Shown here one piece after another: positions 48,004 through 56,961 of a stretch of DNA of 64,000 bases. Numbering within the stretch: the stretch's first letter is position 1; each line of letters starts with the position of its first letter. The notes beneath the pieces were generated by a model, which did no database searches, was not told the origin of the DNA, and saw only the letters and a list, made by a program, of their open reading frames with translations. The stretch comes from Oscillospiraceae bacterium (GTDB taxonomy: Bacteria; Bacillota; Clostridia; Christensenellales; QALW01). The DNA is taken from assembly GCA_022009755.1 (NCBI GenBank), contig CP091722.1, positions 1,310,001 to 1,374,000 on the forward strand, given 5' to 3'. Made by a program: the position numbers and the translations under genes.

Positions 48004-49767
48004 ATGAAGATCATCTATAATAACGGCACTGTTGCTGAATGCCCTGCCGACGAGGAGCTGCATGTAATACGCCACAGCGCCGCACATATTATGGCTCAGG
48101 CCGTAATGCACCTGTATCCGCAGGCGGATTTCGCCTACGGTCCCGCCACCGACAAGGGCTTTTATTACGATGTCGACCTTGGCGACACCGCCCTTTCCGT
48201 GGACGACCTGCCCGCCATTGAAAACGAAATGCGCCGCATTATAAAGGAAAACCTGCCCATCAAGCCCTTTATTCTGCCCCGTCCCGAGGCCATCGCCCTC
48301 ATGCAGGAGCGCGGCGAAAAATATAAGGTGGAGCACATTGACGACCTGCCAGAGGATGCCGTTATAAGCTTCTATCAGCAGGGCGACTACATCGATATGT
48401 GCACCGGCCCGCACCTTTGCTACACCAAGGCTCTCAAGGCCTTTAAGCTTACCGGCATTTCCGGCGCATACTGGAAAAACGACAAAAACAACAAGATGCT
48501 CACCCGCATAAAGGGCGTGGCTTTCCGCTCCCAGGCCGAGCTTGATGAATATCTCCGCCTGCTTGAGGAGGCCGAGCGCCGCGACCACCGCCGTATAGGC
48601 AAGGAAATGGGGCTGTTCATGCTCTGCGACGAGGCTCCCGGATTCCCGTTCTTCCTGTCCGGCGGAATGAAGCTTAAGAACGCGCTTATCGACTACTGGC
48701 GCGAGCTTCACACCCGCGAGGGCTATGTTGAGGTTTCCACCCCGATGATAATGAACCGCCATCTGTGGGAAACCAGCGGGCACTGGGATCATTACAAGGA
48801 CAATATGTACTCCACCGTCATTGACGAGGAGACCTACTGCATAAAGCCCATGAACTGCCCCGGCGGCGTTATGGTATATCAGAGCCGTCTGCACAGCTAC
48901 CGCGACCTGCCTCTGCGCATAGGCGAATTGGGGCTTGTGCACCGTCATGAGCTCAAGGGTGCGCTGCACGGCCTGTTCCGCGTGCGCTGCTTCACTCAGG
49001 ACGATGCGCACATCTTCATGCGTCCGGAGCAGATAACCGATGAGATCATGGGCGTTGTGCACATGATAAACGAGGTTTACAGCAAATTCGGCTTCAAATA
49101 CGCCGTAGAGCTTTCCACCCGCCCCACCGACAGCATGGGCAGCGATGAGGACTGGGAGGCCGCTACAAACGGCCTTAAGAACGCTTTGGAGAAGCTGGGG
49201 CTTGATTACACCGTAAACGAGGGCGACGGCGCCTTCTACGGCCCGAAGATAGACTTCCATCTTCAGGATTCCCTCGGCCGCACCTGGCAGTGCGGCACCA
49301 TCCAGCTGGATTTCCAGATGCCGCTGAATTTCGGTCTGACCTATGTGGATGAGGACGGCAGCAAAAAGCGTCCCATAATGATACACCGCGTTATTTTCGG
49401 TTCAATCGAGCGCTTTATAGGCATACTCACCGAGCACTATGCCGGCAAATTCCCCGTTTGGCTTGCCCCCATGCAGGCCAAGGTGCTGCCCGTTTCCGAA
49501 AAGAGCATGGAGTATGCCGAATCCGTATATGACGCGCTGCGTGCAGCCTCCGTCCGCTGCGAGCTGGATCGCCGCAGTGAAAAGATCGGCTACATGATAC
49601 GCGAAGCGCAAGCCGTGGATCGCGTTCCCTATATGCTTATCATCGGGCAGCAGGAAGTGGAAAACGGCACCGTATCGGTGCGCAGCCGTGACACGGGCGA
49701 AACCAAAACCATGTCCTTGGACGATTTCCTCAGCCATATCCGCGCAGAGATTGCCCAGCGCATCTGA
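48004..49767 (+). CDS. thrS: Threonyl-tRNA synthetase lacking the TGS domain
   Basis: 587 residues against about 640 for the usual enzyme. The N-terminal TGS domain is missing and the protein begins almost directly with the editing domain motif HSAAH (His24, His28) and later CTGPHLCYT. The catalytic core is complete: the class II motif 1 region, motif 2 HELKGALHGLFRVRCFTQDDAH, zinc ligand in MNCPGG, motif 3 RVIFGSIERF, and the C-terminal anticodon domain. The start follows a CAGGAAAGGAA site. No upstream frame encodes a TGS domain. The loss should not prevent charging. Confidence 0.95.
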   Translation: MKIIYNNGTVAECPADEELHVIRHSAAHIMAQAVMHLYPQADFAYGPATDKGFYYDVDLGDTALSVDDLPAIENEMRRIIKENLPIKPFILPRPEAIALMQERGEKYKVEHIDDLPEDAVISFYQQGDYIDMCTGPHLCYTKALKAFKLTGISGAYWKNDKNNKMLTRIKGVAFRSQAELDEYLRLLEEAERRDHRRIGKEMGLFMLCDEAPGFPFFLSGGMKLKNALIDYWRELHTREGYVEVSTPMIMNRHLWETSGHWDHYKDNMYSTVIDEETYCIKPMNCPGGVMVYQSRLHSYRDLPLRIGELGLVHRHELKGALHGLFRVRCFTQDDAHIFMRPEQITDEIMGVVHMINEVYSKFGFKYAVELSTRPTDSMGSDEDWEAATNGLKNALEKLGLDYTVNEGDGAFYGPKIDFHLQDSLGRTWQCGTIQLDFQMPLNFGLTYVDEDGSKKRPIMIHRVIFGSIERFIGILTEHYAGKFPVWLAPMQAKVLPVSEKSMEYAESVYDALRAASVRCELDRRSEKIGYMIREAQAVDRVPYMLIIGQQEVENGTVSVRSRDTGETKTMSLDDFLSHIRAEIAQRI

Positions 49768-49778
49768 CCGTTCAAAAG

Positions 49779-49811
49779 CGATATTCGCACGATATTCGCA
49801 CGATATTCGCA
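49779..49811. repeat. Three tandem copies of an 11-bp unit
   Basis: CGATATTCGCA is repeated three times without variation, starting 11 bp after the thrS stop and before the terminator. Confidence 0.95.
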
Positions 49812-49837
49812 AACGCCTTACAACGCAATATATAACA

Positions 49838-49875
49838 ATATCCGCGGCAAATGCTGCGGATATCGCTTTTTATTT
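49838..49875 (+). terminator. Terminator after thrS
   Basis: ATATCCGC..GC pairs with GC..GCGGATAT around an AAAT loop, followed by CGCTTTTTATTTTA. Confidence 0.85.
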
Positions 49876-49999
49876 TATGCTTTTGTTTTTTGCGGTTTAC
49901 TGCGGCGCATTGCCGCAGTCCGCTTTGCTTTTTCGATTTTGCTTCTTGAACGCTTTTGTCTCTTTTTTGCCCATATTTCCGCCCCTCCGGCATCGGGCC

Positions 50000-50902
50000 C
50001 TATTCCACGGTGTCAAAAAGCGACTGCCCGTCCTCCGCGCGCATCATGCCGGTAAGCGGTTCGCACCCGAATTTTCGGCATTGCAGCGGGCATTTGCACA
50101 AAAACAGATAAACCACCGGCAGTCCGCAGCCGCACATTGTTTCAAAATTGCCCTGACCTTTGGCTATAATAAGGTCTGCGCCGAACACCGCTTCCCTTGC
50201 CTCGGGAGAGAGGTACTCCGTTTCCGTACCCGCAATGGCCTTACCGCTGCTTACAACGCGGGCGTACTCATCCAGCCCCACCTGACGGGCCTCCGTAACG
50301 GTAACATCGTTAAGCACGGGTCCGCCGCGCACCACGGATATAAGCTCCTTATCCGGCCACATTTCCTTTATGCAGCGCAGCAGCAGCTTATCCAGCACCA
50401 CCTCGCCGCAGTTATCGTGCAGCACGGTAATACGGCGGCTGCTTCTTATTCTTTCTGCCGTTTTTTCATACTCCCCCGTGTCGCAGTGCAGGGCATTAAA
50501 ATCAAACATTATACGGTAAAGGGTTTCCTCGTTTATGTCCTTCACCGTGCCGTTATCAATATAATTGCCCGTCATGGACAGCATAAGAGCCGTAAACAGC
50601 GGATCGTCGGAGGCCTTTATGCGTTTATAAAGCTCCTCCTGACGCACAAGCAGCAGCTCGTTGAATTTACGCTTTTCCTCAAAAAACAGATCTTCTTTGG
50701 GCATAAAGCTCTTTGCCCGCTCCGTAATTTTATATAATACCAGCGAAGGCGAATCCGTAAGGCAGTTTTCCGCTACCGTACCCGTTACAAGCTGCATATA
50801 TTCCAGCTGCTGCTGAGCGCTGCCCCCGAACACTGCGGCGGCCTCCTGCTGCTTTTTTACAAGGCAGGTAACACACATGGGATGCATTCTTCTTTTTGCC
50901 AT
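50000..50902 (-). CDS. DUF89 (ARMT1-like) metal-dependent phosphatase-like protein
   Basis: A 300-residue protein of the DUF89 family, a group of damage-control phosphatases acting on sugar phosphates and cofactor intermediates. Motifs seen are the N-terminal CVTCLVKK with paired Cys, the TGNYIDNG segment, VLHDNCGEVVLDKLLL (metal-binding Asp-Asn), VVRGGPVLNDVT, and KGQGNFETM. GGAGGAAAAG precedes the ATG at 50902. It is intact and cytoplasmic. The substrate cannot be told from sequence. Minus-strand gene in its own unit. Confidence 0.85.
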   Translation of the reverse strand: MAKRRMHPMCVTCLVKKQQEAAAVFGGSAQQQLEYMQLVTGTVAENCLTDSPSLVLYKITERAKSFMPKEDLFFEEKRKFNELLLVRQEELYKRIKASDDPLFTALMLSMTGNYIDNGTVKDINEETLYRIMFDFNALHCDTGEYEKTAERIRSSRRITVLHDNCGEVVLDKLLLRCIKEMWPDKELISVVRGGPVLNDVTVTEARQVGLDEYARVVSSGKAIAGTETEYLSPEAREAVFGADLIIAKGQGNFETMCGCGLPVVYLFLCKCPLQCRKFGCEPLTGMMRAEDGQSLFDTVE

Positions 50903-51033
50903 ATATCTTTTCCTCCGTGCGGCGCAGTGTCATGCCCGCTGCGTTTTAAGCGCGCGCTTGCCGCCTTTGCGCATTTGCAAATCGTATTATGCTGTATCAT
51001 GCTGTTTGCTTTATGCTTTTACGGTTTATGCTT

Positions 51034-51753
51034 TTACGGCTTTTTTATACACGCCCGCGCCGTAAAGCATTCGCAGCCGTCGCTGCGTACTCCCCACACC
51101 GTGGCCGAGGCATCTTCCCGGCAGGAATACACCTGCGCGCAGTCTCCCGGTGCAAGCTCATGCTCATAGCATATTGCAAAATCCTCTATGGTTTCTCCCG
51201 GCGCAAGCGCGTCCTGAACGGCATCCGCATAGCGCGCATTGTTCATATGTCCGTTATGATCAAGCCGGCTGGGCAGAGCACGCAACTCTCCGGCCTTTTC
51301 CCCGTTTTCGGGGCTGCGCAGCCTTGGCGCGGGCGGCATATCCGCACTGTCGCGCCCCTGTCCGGGATAGACTACGCCCGGCTCTCTGAGCAGCCTGCGC
51401 GAAGCCAAGTCTATCACGCACCATTTGCTGCTGCCGCGCACCAGCACCTCGCCCTGCGGCGATGTTATCATATAATAGCGGTCAAAATCCAGCCGGCCCT
51501 GTCTTGGCCATGTGCTTACCGTTACCCGGCTTCCGAAATCCGGCATTTTGTCGATATGATAGCACACGCGCATAAGCACCCACGCCTTGCCGGCCGCTTT
51601 CATGTCCTCATATCCGCTGCCCAGCATATCCGCATGTCGCCCGGCCGCATCCTGAAACAGCTCCAGCACGCTTGCCGGACGCAGATTGTCGCATATATCA
51701 AAGCAGCCCGCAGGCAAATAAAGCTCCCGGCTGTAAAACATTATATCTTCCAT
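51034..51753 (-). CDS. Acyl-ACP thioesterase (FatA/FatB-like)
   Basis: A 239-residue double hot-dog thioesterase that releases fatty acids from acyl carrier protein. The N-terminal hot-dog ends in VCYHIDKMPDFGSRVTVSTWP-like sequence. The second contains the catalytic segment LDHNGHMNNARYADAVQDA with Asn and His and a following acidic residue. GGGAGGA lies 6 bases before the start at 51753. Intact. It probably adjusts membrane lipid supply or makes free fatty acids; clostridial genomes often carry one copy. Confidence 0.92.
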   Translation of the reverse strand: MEDIMFYSRELYLPAGCFDICDNLRPASVLELFQDAAGRHADMLGSGYEDMKAAGKAWVLMRVCYHIDKMPDFGSRVTVSTWPRQGRLDFDRYYMITSPQGEVLVRGSSKWCVIDLASRRLLREPGVVYPGQGRDSADMPPAPRLRSPENGEKAGELRALPSRLDHNGHMNNARYADAVQDALAPGETIEDFAICYEHELAPGDCAQVYSCREDASATVWGVRSDGCECFTARACIKKP

Positions 51754-51899
51754 ATATGTATCCTCCCTTTATGCGCTGCCATGCAATCATTATGCCGCCA
51801 TTTTTCCGGCGCCGCCGTACCCGCCGCCCTCTTTCCTTTTTGCAGCCGGCGACCACCGCCGCCCCGGTGCTTTTCGCTTTCGCCCCTTTGCGGCCTTTA

Positions 51900-53449
51900 T
51901 CATATTACCTTCAGCGTATATTCCTCAAGGTTTACCACCCGCGTTATAAAGGAAGAATAGAACTCCGGCTCATGCGATACCAGCAGCACCGTACCGCGAT
52001 ATTCCGAAAGCGCGCGCGTAAGCTCCGCCTTGGCATCCACATCCAGATGATTGGTGGGCTCGTCCAGCACAAGAAAATTACATTCCCTGTTCATAAGCCT
52101 GCACAGGCGCACCCGTGCCCTTTCGCCGCCGGAAAGCACGCGCACCTGCGAGGTGATGTGCTCCTTTGTAAGCCCCATGCGCGCAAGCGCCGCCCTCGCC
52201 TGGGCATTTGTGAAATTGGGAAAGCAGCTCATAATGTTCTCAAGCGCCGTTTCCTCTCCGCCTTCATCCTCCTGCTCGAAATAGCCGATGCTTAAAAAGT
52301 CGCCCAGCTCCACCGTGCCGCCCAAAGCGGGAATAAGCCCCAGCAGTGTTTTCATAAGGGTGGTCTTGCCCAGACCGTTAACGCCGCGCACCGCTACCTT
52401 TTCCCCGCGAAGCAGCAAAAAATCCATAGGCCGGTTAAGCGGCTCGTTATAGCCTATAACGAGGGATTCCGCCCTTATTACCTCCCTTGAAGGAGTTCTT
52501 GCCTCCAGGAAGGAAAGAGGGCTTGGGGCGCTCCCGTTCCTTTGTAACTATCTCCATCTTGTCCAGCTGCTTCTGCCTTGAGCGCGCAAGAGTGGCCGTA
52601 GCCGCACGCGCCTTGTTTCTTGCAATAAAATCCTCCAGCCTTTCAATCTCCTTCTGCTGGCGCTCAAAGGCCTGCTGATTCTGCCTGCGCCGCAGCTCAT
52701 GCGCCGCAAGAAAATCCTTGTATGAGCCCGTATACCGCGTTAAAACGGCGTTTTCCACATGGTACACAACATTGACTACATCCTGCAAAAACTTTTCGTC
52801 ATGCGAAACCAGTATAAAGGCGTTCTCGTACTGCTGCAAAAAACGCGTCAGAAAGGCTATATGTCCCTCATCCAAAAAGTTGGTGGGCTCATCCAGTATC
52901 AATATCATCGGGTTGCGCAGCAGCAGCTTTGCAAGCAGCACCTTTGCACGCTGTCCGCCGCTGAGCATGGATACATCCCTATCCATACCTATGTCCAATA
53001 GCCCCAGCCCGCTTGCCACCTCGTCTATACGGGTGTCTATTGTATAATATCCCCCGTGCTCCAGCCGGTCGCCAAGCTCCGCCGCCTCCGTCATCATTGC
53101 CTCCGCCTGCTCCGGGTCTGCCGTTGCCATGGCATCGTAAAGCGCAAGCATTTCGCCCTCCAGCTTTGCCATCTCGTCAAAGGCCTCGCGCAGGCACTCC
53201 CTTACCGTTTCCCTTTGTAAGGGTGGACGCCTGATCCAGATACCCCACCGTCACGCGGGAGCACCATTCAATTTTCCCCTCATCCGGCGTCAGTTTGCCC
53301 GCTATTATGTTAAGAAAGGTGCTTTTTCCCTCTCCGTTTGCCCCGACAAGGCCTACATGCTCCCCCGCCAAAAGCCGGAAGGATACATTGTCAAGCAGCT
53401 GCCTTGCACCGTAGCCGTGAGTGCAGCCCGTAACCGTTAAAATGCTCAT
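51900..53449 (-). CDS. ABC-F family ATPase (two frame breaks)
   Basis: About 517 residues joined. The frame breaks at TTT 53208-53210 and near 52506-52512. At each site two added bases on the coding strand restore GKTVRECLREAF and KPSF..LEARTPSREV. Two ATPase modules without membrane segments: GANGEGKST / MLSGGQRAK / LILDEPTNFLD, and GVNGLGKTT / VLSGGERARVR / LVLDEPTNHLD, joined by a charged linker with a coiled-coil region (AFERQQKEIERLEDFIARNK). ABC-F proteins act on ribosomes or give antibiotic protection. I cannot name the subfamily. Confidence 0.92.
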
Positions 53450-53533
53450 ATTTCTGTTTTCGCGCAGCCGCTGCGGCCGCCGTTCCTCCGTATTGTATAA
53501 ATGATATAATTATCAGCCCGCCTGGCGACCGGC

Positions 53534-54190
53534 TTACTCCCCGCGCGGACCCCGGCGCAGCAGCTCCTCCAGCTCATTGGGCGTATGCGCAAGCATGCAT
53601 ACTCCGTGCTCCTTAAGCTCCTCCTTGCTTCCGCAGCCCCAAAGCACCCCTATACAGGGGATTCCGTTGGCCCTGGCCGCATCCGCGTCAAAGCAGCGGT
53701 CCCCTATGAATACATTCTTTTTTCCGCCCGAACGCGCCAGCAGCACCGCCAGCCCCTGCGCCTTGTCATCATATTTTCCGTCCATGGTAGGGCCCAGTAC
53801 ATCGCAGAAAAATTTATCTATCTTAAAGTGCTCCAGCACTATCCTTGCAAATTTTTCCGGCTTTCCGGTGCACAGCACCATGCGCAGCCCCTGCGCGCAA
53901 AGCCGCTCCAGCATATCATATATTCCGTCGTAAAGGGAGTTTTCGTATATCCCGCGCACCGAGAAATACTCACGGTACAGCCCCAATAGGCGCGTGCTCT
54001 CCGCCTCGTCCGCATTCAGCAGCTTCATAAACTGCTCCCTTAACGGCGGTCCTACGCAGGAGCGCAGCTGTGCCTGAGTAAGCGGCGGATATCCTCCCTT
54101 TTCCAATGCATATTTCACTGAATTCACTATTCCCGGCACGGAATCCGTAAGCGTGCCGTCCAAATCGAAAAAAGCCGTATCGTAAAACAT
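53534..54190 (-). CDS. HAD phosphatase, phosphoglycolate-phosphatase-like
   Basis: The 218-residue HAD-IA protein starts at 54190 with AGGAGG upstream. Motif I FFDLDGTLTDSV, motif II LCTGKPEK, the Lys in KYDDKAQGLA-type region, and motif IV IGDRCFDADAARAN are all present, with an alpha-helical cap (about 16-85). It is similar to Gph/PpaX, which act on phosphoglycolate or pyrophosphate. The substrate is uncertain. Intact frame. Confidence 0.92.
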   Translation of the reverse strand: MFYDTAFFDLDGTLTDSVPGIVNSVKYALEKGGYPPLTQAQLRSCVGPPLREQFMKLLNADEAESTRLLGLYREYFSVRGIYENSLYDGIYDMLERLCAQGLRMVLCTGKPEKFARIVLEHFKIDKFFCDVLGPTMDGKYDDKAQGLAVLLARSGGKKNVFIGDRCFDADAARANGIPCIGVLWGCGSKEELKEHGVCMLAHTPNELEELLRRGPRGE

Positions 54191-54422
54191 ATTATTCCTC
54201 CTGCCCGCACCCGGCAAGCATTTTTATTATAACACAAAGCCCATTGCCGGACAATCGTTTCCGCAGCCGCCGGGGTCAAATCCCCTCTTGCAAACACGCG
54301 GCAGGTAATATAATATAAGTCGGACAGACAATTTTCTCTGCGCTGCGCCGCGAATTCTTTTATTTTTTCGCGGCGGCGCCGAAGCCGAAAGCCATTCTGT
54401 ATCCCGAAAGGTAAATATAATT

Positions 54423-54749
54423 ATGAAAACATGCCCTTTTTGTTCTGCGGAAAATGTCAGTCAGGCACGCTTTTGCCGTCAGTGCGGCCATGCCTTCGCG
54501 CCGCAGGTGCCCCGAAGCGCAAATGACGCTTTTGCTGCCGCCGAAAACCGCCGTATGTGGCAAAGCGGCTCCTCCTGCAGCGCCGCAGATCCCGAAGCGG
54601 CGCAAACGCCGTCCGCCTCACCCGCACCACAGGCACCCGCGATTTTTCTGCGCTCCCCCGCCGTGCGGCAGTTTCGCTACGGCATAGCCTGGGCAGTTGC
54701 CGGCGGGCTGCTTGTGCTGCTCTGCGCCGCCGCCCTGCTGCTTAACTGA
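54423..54749 (+). CDS. Small zinc-ribbon membrane protein
   Basis: 108 residues. The N-terminus is a zinc ribbon (CPFCSAENVSQARFCRQCG, residues 4-22), followed by a Pro/Ala/Ser-rich linker and one C-terminal transmembrane helix (GIAWAVAGGLLVLLCAAALLL). AAAGGT precedes the ATG. Proteins of this make-up are common in Firmicutes and their function is unknown; the zinc ribbon should face the cytoplasm. Confidence 0.75.
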   Translation: MKTCPFCSAENVSQARFCRQCGHAFAPQVPRSANDAFAAAENRRMWQSGSSCSAADPEAAQTPSASPAPQAPAIFLRSPAVRQFRYGIAWAVAGGLLVLLCAAALLLN

Positions 54750-54817
54750 GCATCTGTTTTGCGCAAGCAATTTCTCCGCCGCGCCCGACTTACGCCCGTC
54801 CGATACTGAAAGCTCAT

Positions 54818-54846
54818 GAAAAACGCGTATTTTGCGCGGTTTTTTG
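54818..54846 (+). terminator. Terminator after the zinc-ribbon gene
   Basis: AAAAACGCG pairs imperfectly with CGCGGTTTTTT around TATTTTG. Confidence 0.55.
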
Positions 54847-54938
54847 TGTTTTTCGCGGTTTTTTCTTGTTTTTTCCCGTTTCGTTATGTATAATAATACC
54901 GCAATTATTAATTCTGTTTTTATTTAAGAGGTATTTAC

Positions 54939-55769
54939 ATGAAAAGAAAAGACGGCACGCGCTATCGTGGGGCGGATATGCTCTATACGATAGTGCCGTT
55001 TATTATGGTAAAGCGCAGCGATGCCTGCAACGCCCTCACGGTGCATCTCCCCTATAACAGCATGCACGACTACATAGCCGCAAAGCGCGCTCAGGGCGTA
55101 AATTTAAGCTACATGACCCTTTTTATCGCCGCATATGTGCGCACCGTGGCAAAATATCCCGCGCTTAACCGTTTTATAGTCAACAAGCGCATATACTCCC
55201 GCAACTCCTTAACCGTCGCCATGGTAGTTCAGCGCGCCGACGGCGCCGAGGGCACCATGAGCAAGCTGGATTTTGAGCTTACCGACACCGTATTTGATGT
55301 AAACCGCAAAATAATGGAGTTTGTAAACGGCAACCGCGAGGAGGATACCAACGATACCGACGGCATCATGCGCCGGCTTACCGGCCTTATGTGGCTTATG
55401 CCCTTTGCCATAGGTCTGCTGAAATGGGCGGATAAGCACGGTCTGCTTCCCAAGGCCGTGCTTAAGGCCAGCCCCTTCCATGCCAGCATGGTAATCAGCA
55501 ACCTTGCCAGCATACGCACAAATCATATATATCACCATATATACGATTTCGGAACCATCAGCCAGATAATTACCATGGGCAACCTTGAATATGTAATAAA
55601 AGAGCGTGACGGAAAAACATTTGCCGAAAAGCAGCTCCCTTTGGGCATAGTCTGTGATGAGCGTATAGCCTCCGGCTATTACTATTCCAAATGCTTCCGT
55701 GAGATACAGTCGCTGCTGAATCACCCCGAGCGCTTGGAGCTGCCCCCCGTATCCGTGGTTACCGACTAA
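54939..55769 (+). CDS. Stand-alone 2-oxo-acid dehydrogenase E2-like acyltransferase
   Basis: 276 residues with only the trimeric acyltransferase (CAT-like) domain; there is no lipoyl or peripheral-subunit domain and no E1 or E3 gene nearby. Family features include TLFIAAYVRTVAKYPALNRF, SNLASIRTNHIYHH and DFGTISQIITMG. The catalytic HxxxDG region reads DERIASGYYYSKCF: Glu is in the usual His position and Ser replaces Asp. Clostridial homologues often have DERICDG, so the Glu is probably family-wide and the Ser specific here. Activity is therefore doubtful. Confidence 0.82.
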   Translation: MKRKDGTRYRGADMLYTIVPFIMVKRSDACNALTVHLPYNSMHDYIAAKRAQGVNLSYMTLFIAAYVRTVAKYPALNRFIVNKRIYSRNSLTVAMVVQRADGAEGTMSKLDFELTDTVFDVNRKIMEFVNGNREEDTNDTDGIMRRLTGLMWLMPFAIGLLKWADKHGLLPKAVLKASPFHASMVISNLASIRTNHIYHHIYDFGTISQIITMGNLEYVIKERDGKTFAEKQLPLGIVCDERIASGYYYSKCFREIQSLLNHPERLELPPVSVVTD

Positions 55770-55955
55770 ACCGTTTTGCTTTTCGGTATACGAAGCATTC
55801 CGTTTTTGCCCAAAAACGGGCAGATATTGCGTCAAAAATGTAAATTCGCAAAAAACTTAATTTTACCGTTGTATTTCTGTACATTTTGTAGTATTATATA
55901 TTAAAGTACAGCCTTAAGGCACACATAAATAAATTTATCATAGCGAGGTAGCAGC

Positions 55956-56804
55956 ATGGCAGGAAATAAACAGGAACTGATCATGGATGAGGACTTCGGT
56001 CAGTATATAGATGTTGACGGCGTCAATGTCCACTATTATGAAGAGGGCTACGGCACTCCGGTAATATTCATACACGGCATAGGGCAGTCGATGTATACCT
56101 TCCGCAATAACCTGAAGGATTTCTCCGCCTGCTTCCGCGTGATTGCCCTTGATCTTCTCGGGCACGGCTCCACCGACGGCAATGACAGCGATCTTCTCAT
56201 TGAGGATTACAGCGAGTTTCTCCTTTCCTTTATGAATGCGCTCAATATTGACAAGGCGCACTTCTTTGCCTTCTCCAGCGGCGCAATAATCGCTATGGAC
56301 TTTGCTTTGGCCTTCCCCGAAAGAGTTAAAAAGCTGCTGCTTATAACTCCGGGCGGCGTGGGCGATGCCTATCCGGCGGTCATCCGCAATGCTGGCAAGC
56401 CCGTAATAAGCGATTTTGAATTTACCTTCTTCAATCGCGGCATGATAGCCAAAACGCTGGAAAGCGCATATTTTGACAAAACCATGATAACCGACGAGCT
56501 TGTCGACGAATACTTCAGCCAGCTGTCCGACCCCAAAAACCTCGATACCGCCATGCAGACCGTTGCACAGTGGGACGATACCGATGTTATGGCCAACATG
56601 CACGCCCTTACCGATGTATATATTTTCTGGGGCGAATGTGATCAGTGGCATCCCATGGAGCAGCTTGAGGCCTTTGAGGACGCCATCGAAAATGTCTACT
56701 CCGCCACGGTGCGCAACGGCGGACACATGATCCACGAAGAAAAATCCCGCGAGATCAACCGTAAGGGCATTGAGCTGCTGCTTACCGATGATGTAACCGG
56801 ATAA
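55956..56804 (+). CDS. Alpha/beta hydrolase
   Basis: 282 residues, cytoplasmic. The fold is readable: oxyanion VIFIHGIGQSMYTFRNNL, HG motif LLGHGSTDG, nucleophile elbow FAFSSGAIIAMDFA, Asp in WGECDQWHP and His in GGHMIHEEK. The elbow has Phe where GxSxG would have its first Gly (F-S-S-G). The start follows AGCGAGGTAGC. Upstream DNA has a CTGTAC..GTACAG dyad near 55877-55914. The substrate is unknown. Confidence 0.85.
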   Translation: MAGNKQELIMDEDFGQYIDVDGVNVHYYEEGYGTPVIFIHGIGQSMYTFRNNLKDFSACFRVIALDLLGHGSTDGNDSDLLIEDYSEFLLSFMNALNIDKAHFFAFSSGAIIAMDFALAFPERVKKLLLITPGGVGDAYPAVIRNAGKPVISDFEFTFFNRGMIAKTLESAYFDKTMITDELVDEYFSQLSDPKNLDTAMQTVAQWDDTDVMANMHALTDVYIFWGECDQWHPMEQLEAFEDAIENVYSATVRNGGHMIHEEKSREINRKGIELLLTDDVTG

Positions 56805-56810
56805 AATGCC

Positions 56811-56843
56811 AAACGGACGGCTTCTCTGCCGTCCGTTTTTTAT
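56811..56843 (+). terminator. Terminator after the alpha/beta hydrolase gene
   Basis: AAACGGACGGC pairs with GCCGTCCGTTT around TTCTCT, followed by T residues. Confidence 0.95.
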
Positions 56844-56869
56844 TTTATCACATATTAATAAACCAAATA

Positions 56870-56893
56870 GGGCGCTCCGGGGCGCCCGTTTTT
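56870..56893 (+). terminator. Second, tandem terminator
   Basis: GGGCGC and GCGCCC flank TCCGGG, followed by GTTTTTTAT, 30 bp after the first terminator. Confidence 0.65.
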
Positions 56894-56918
56894 TATCTCC
56901 CCGCAGCACCGGACACAC

Positions 56919-56949
56919 AAAAAGAGCCCGGAATTTCCGGGCTCTTTTT
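56919..56949 (-). terminator. Terminator of the PFOR gene
   Basis: AAAAAGAGCCCGG and CCGGGCTCTTTTT flank AATT; on the minus strand it lies just after the PFOR stop codon. Confidence 0.95.
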
Positions 56950-56961
56950 ATAAATGCGCGA

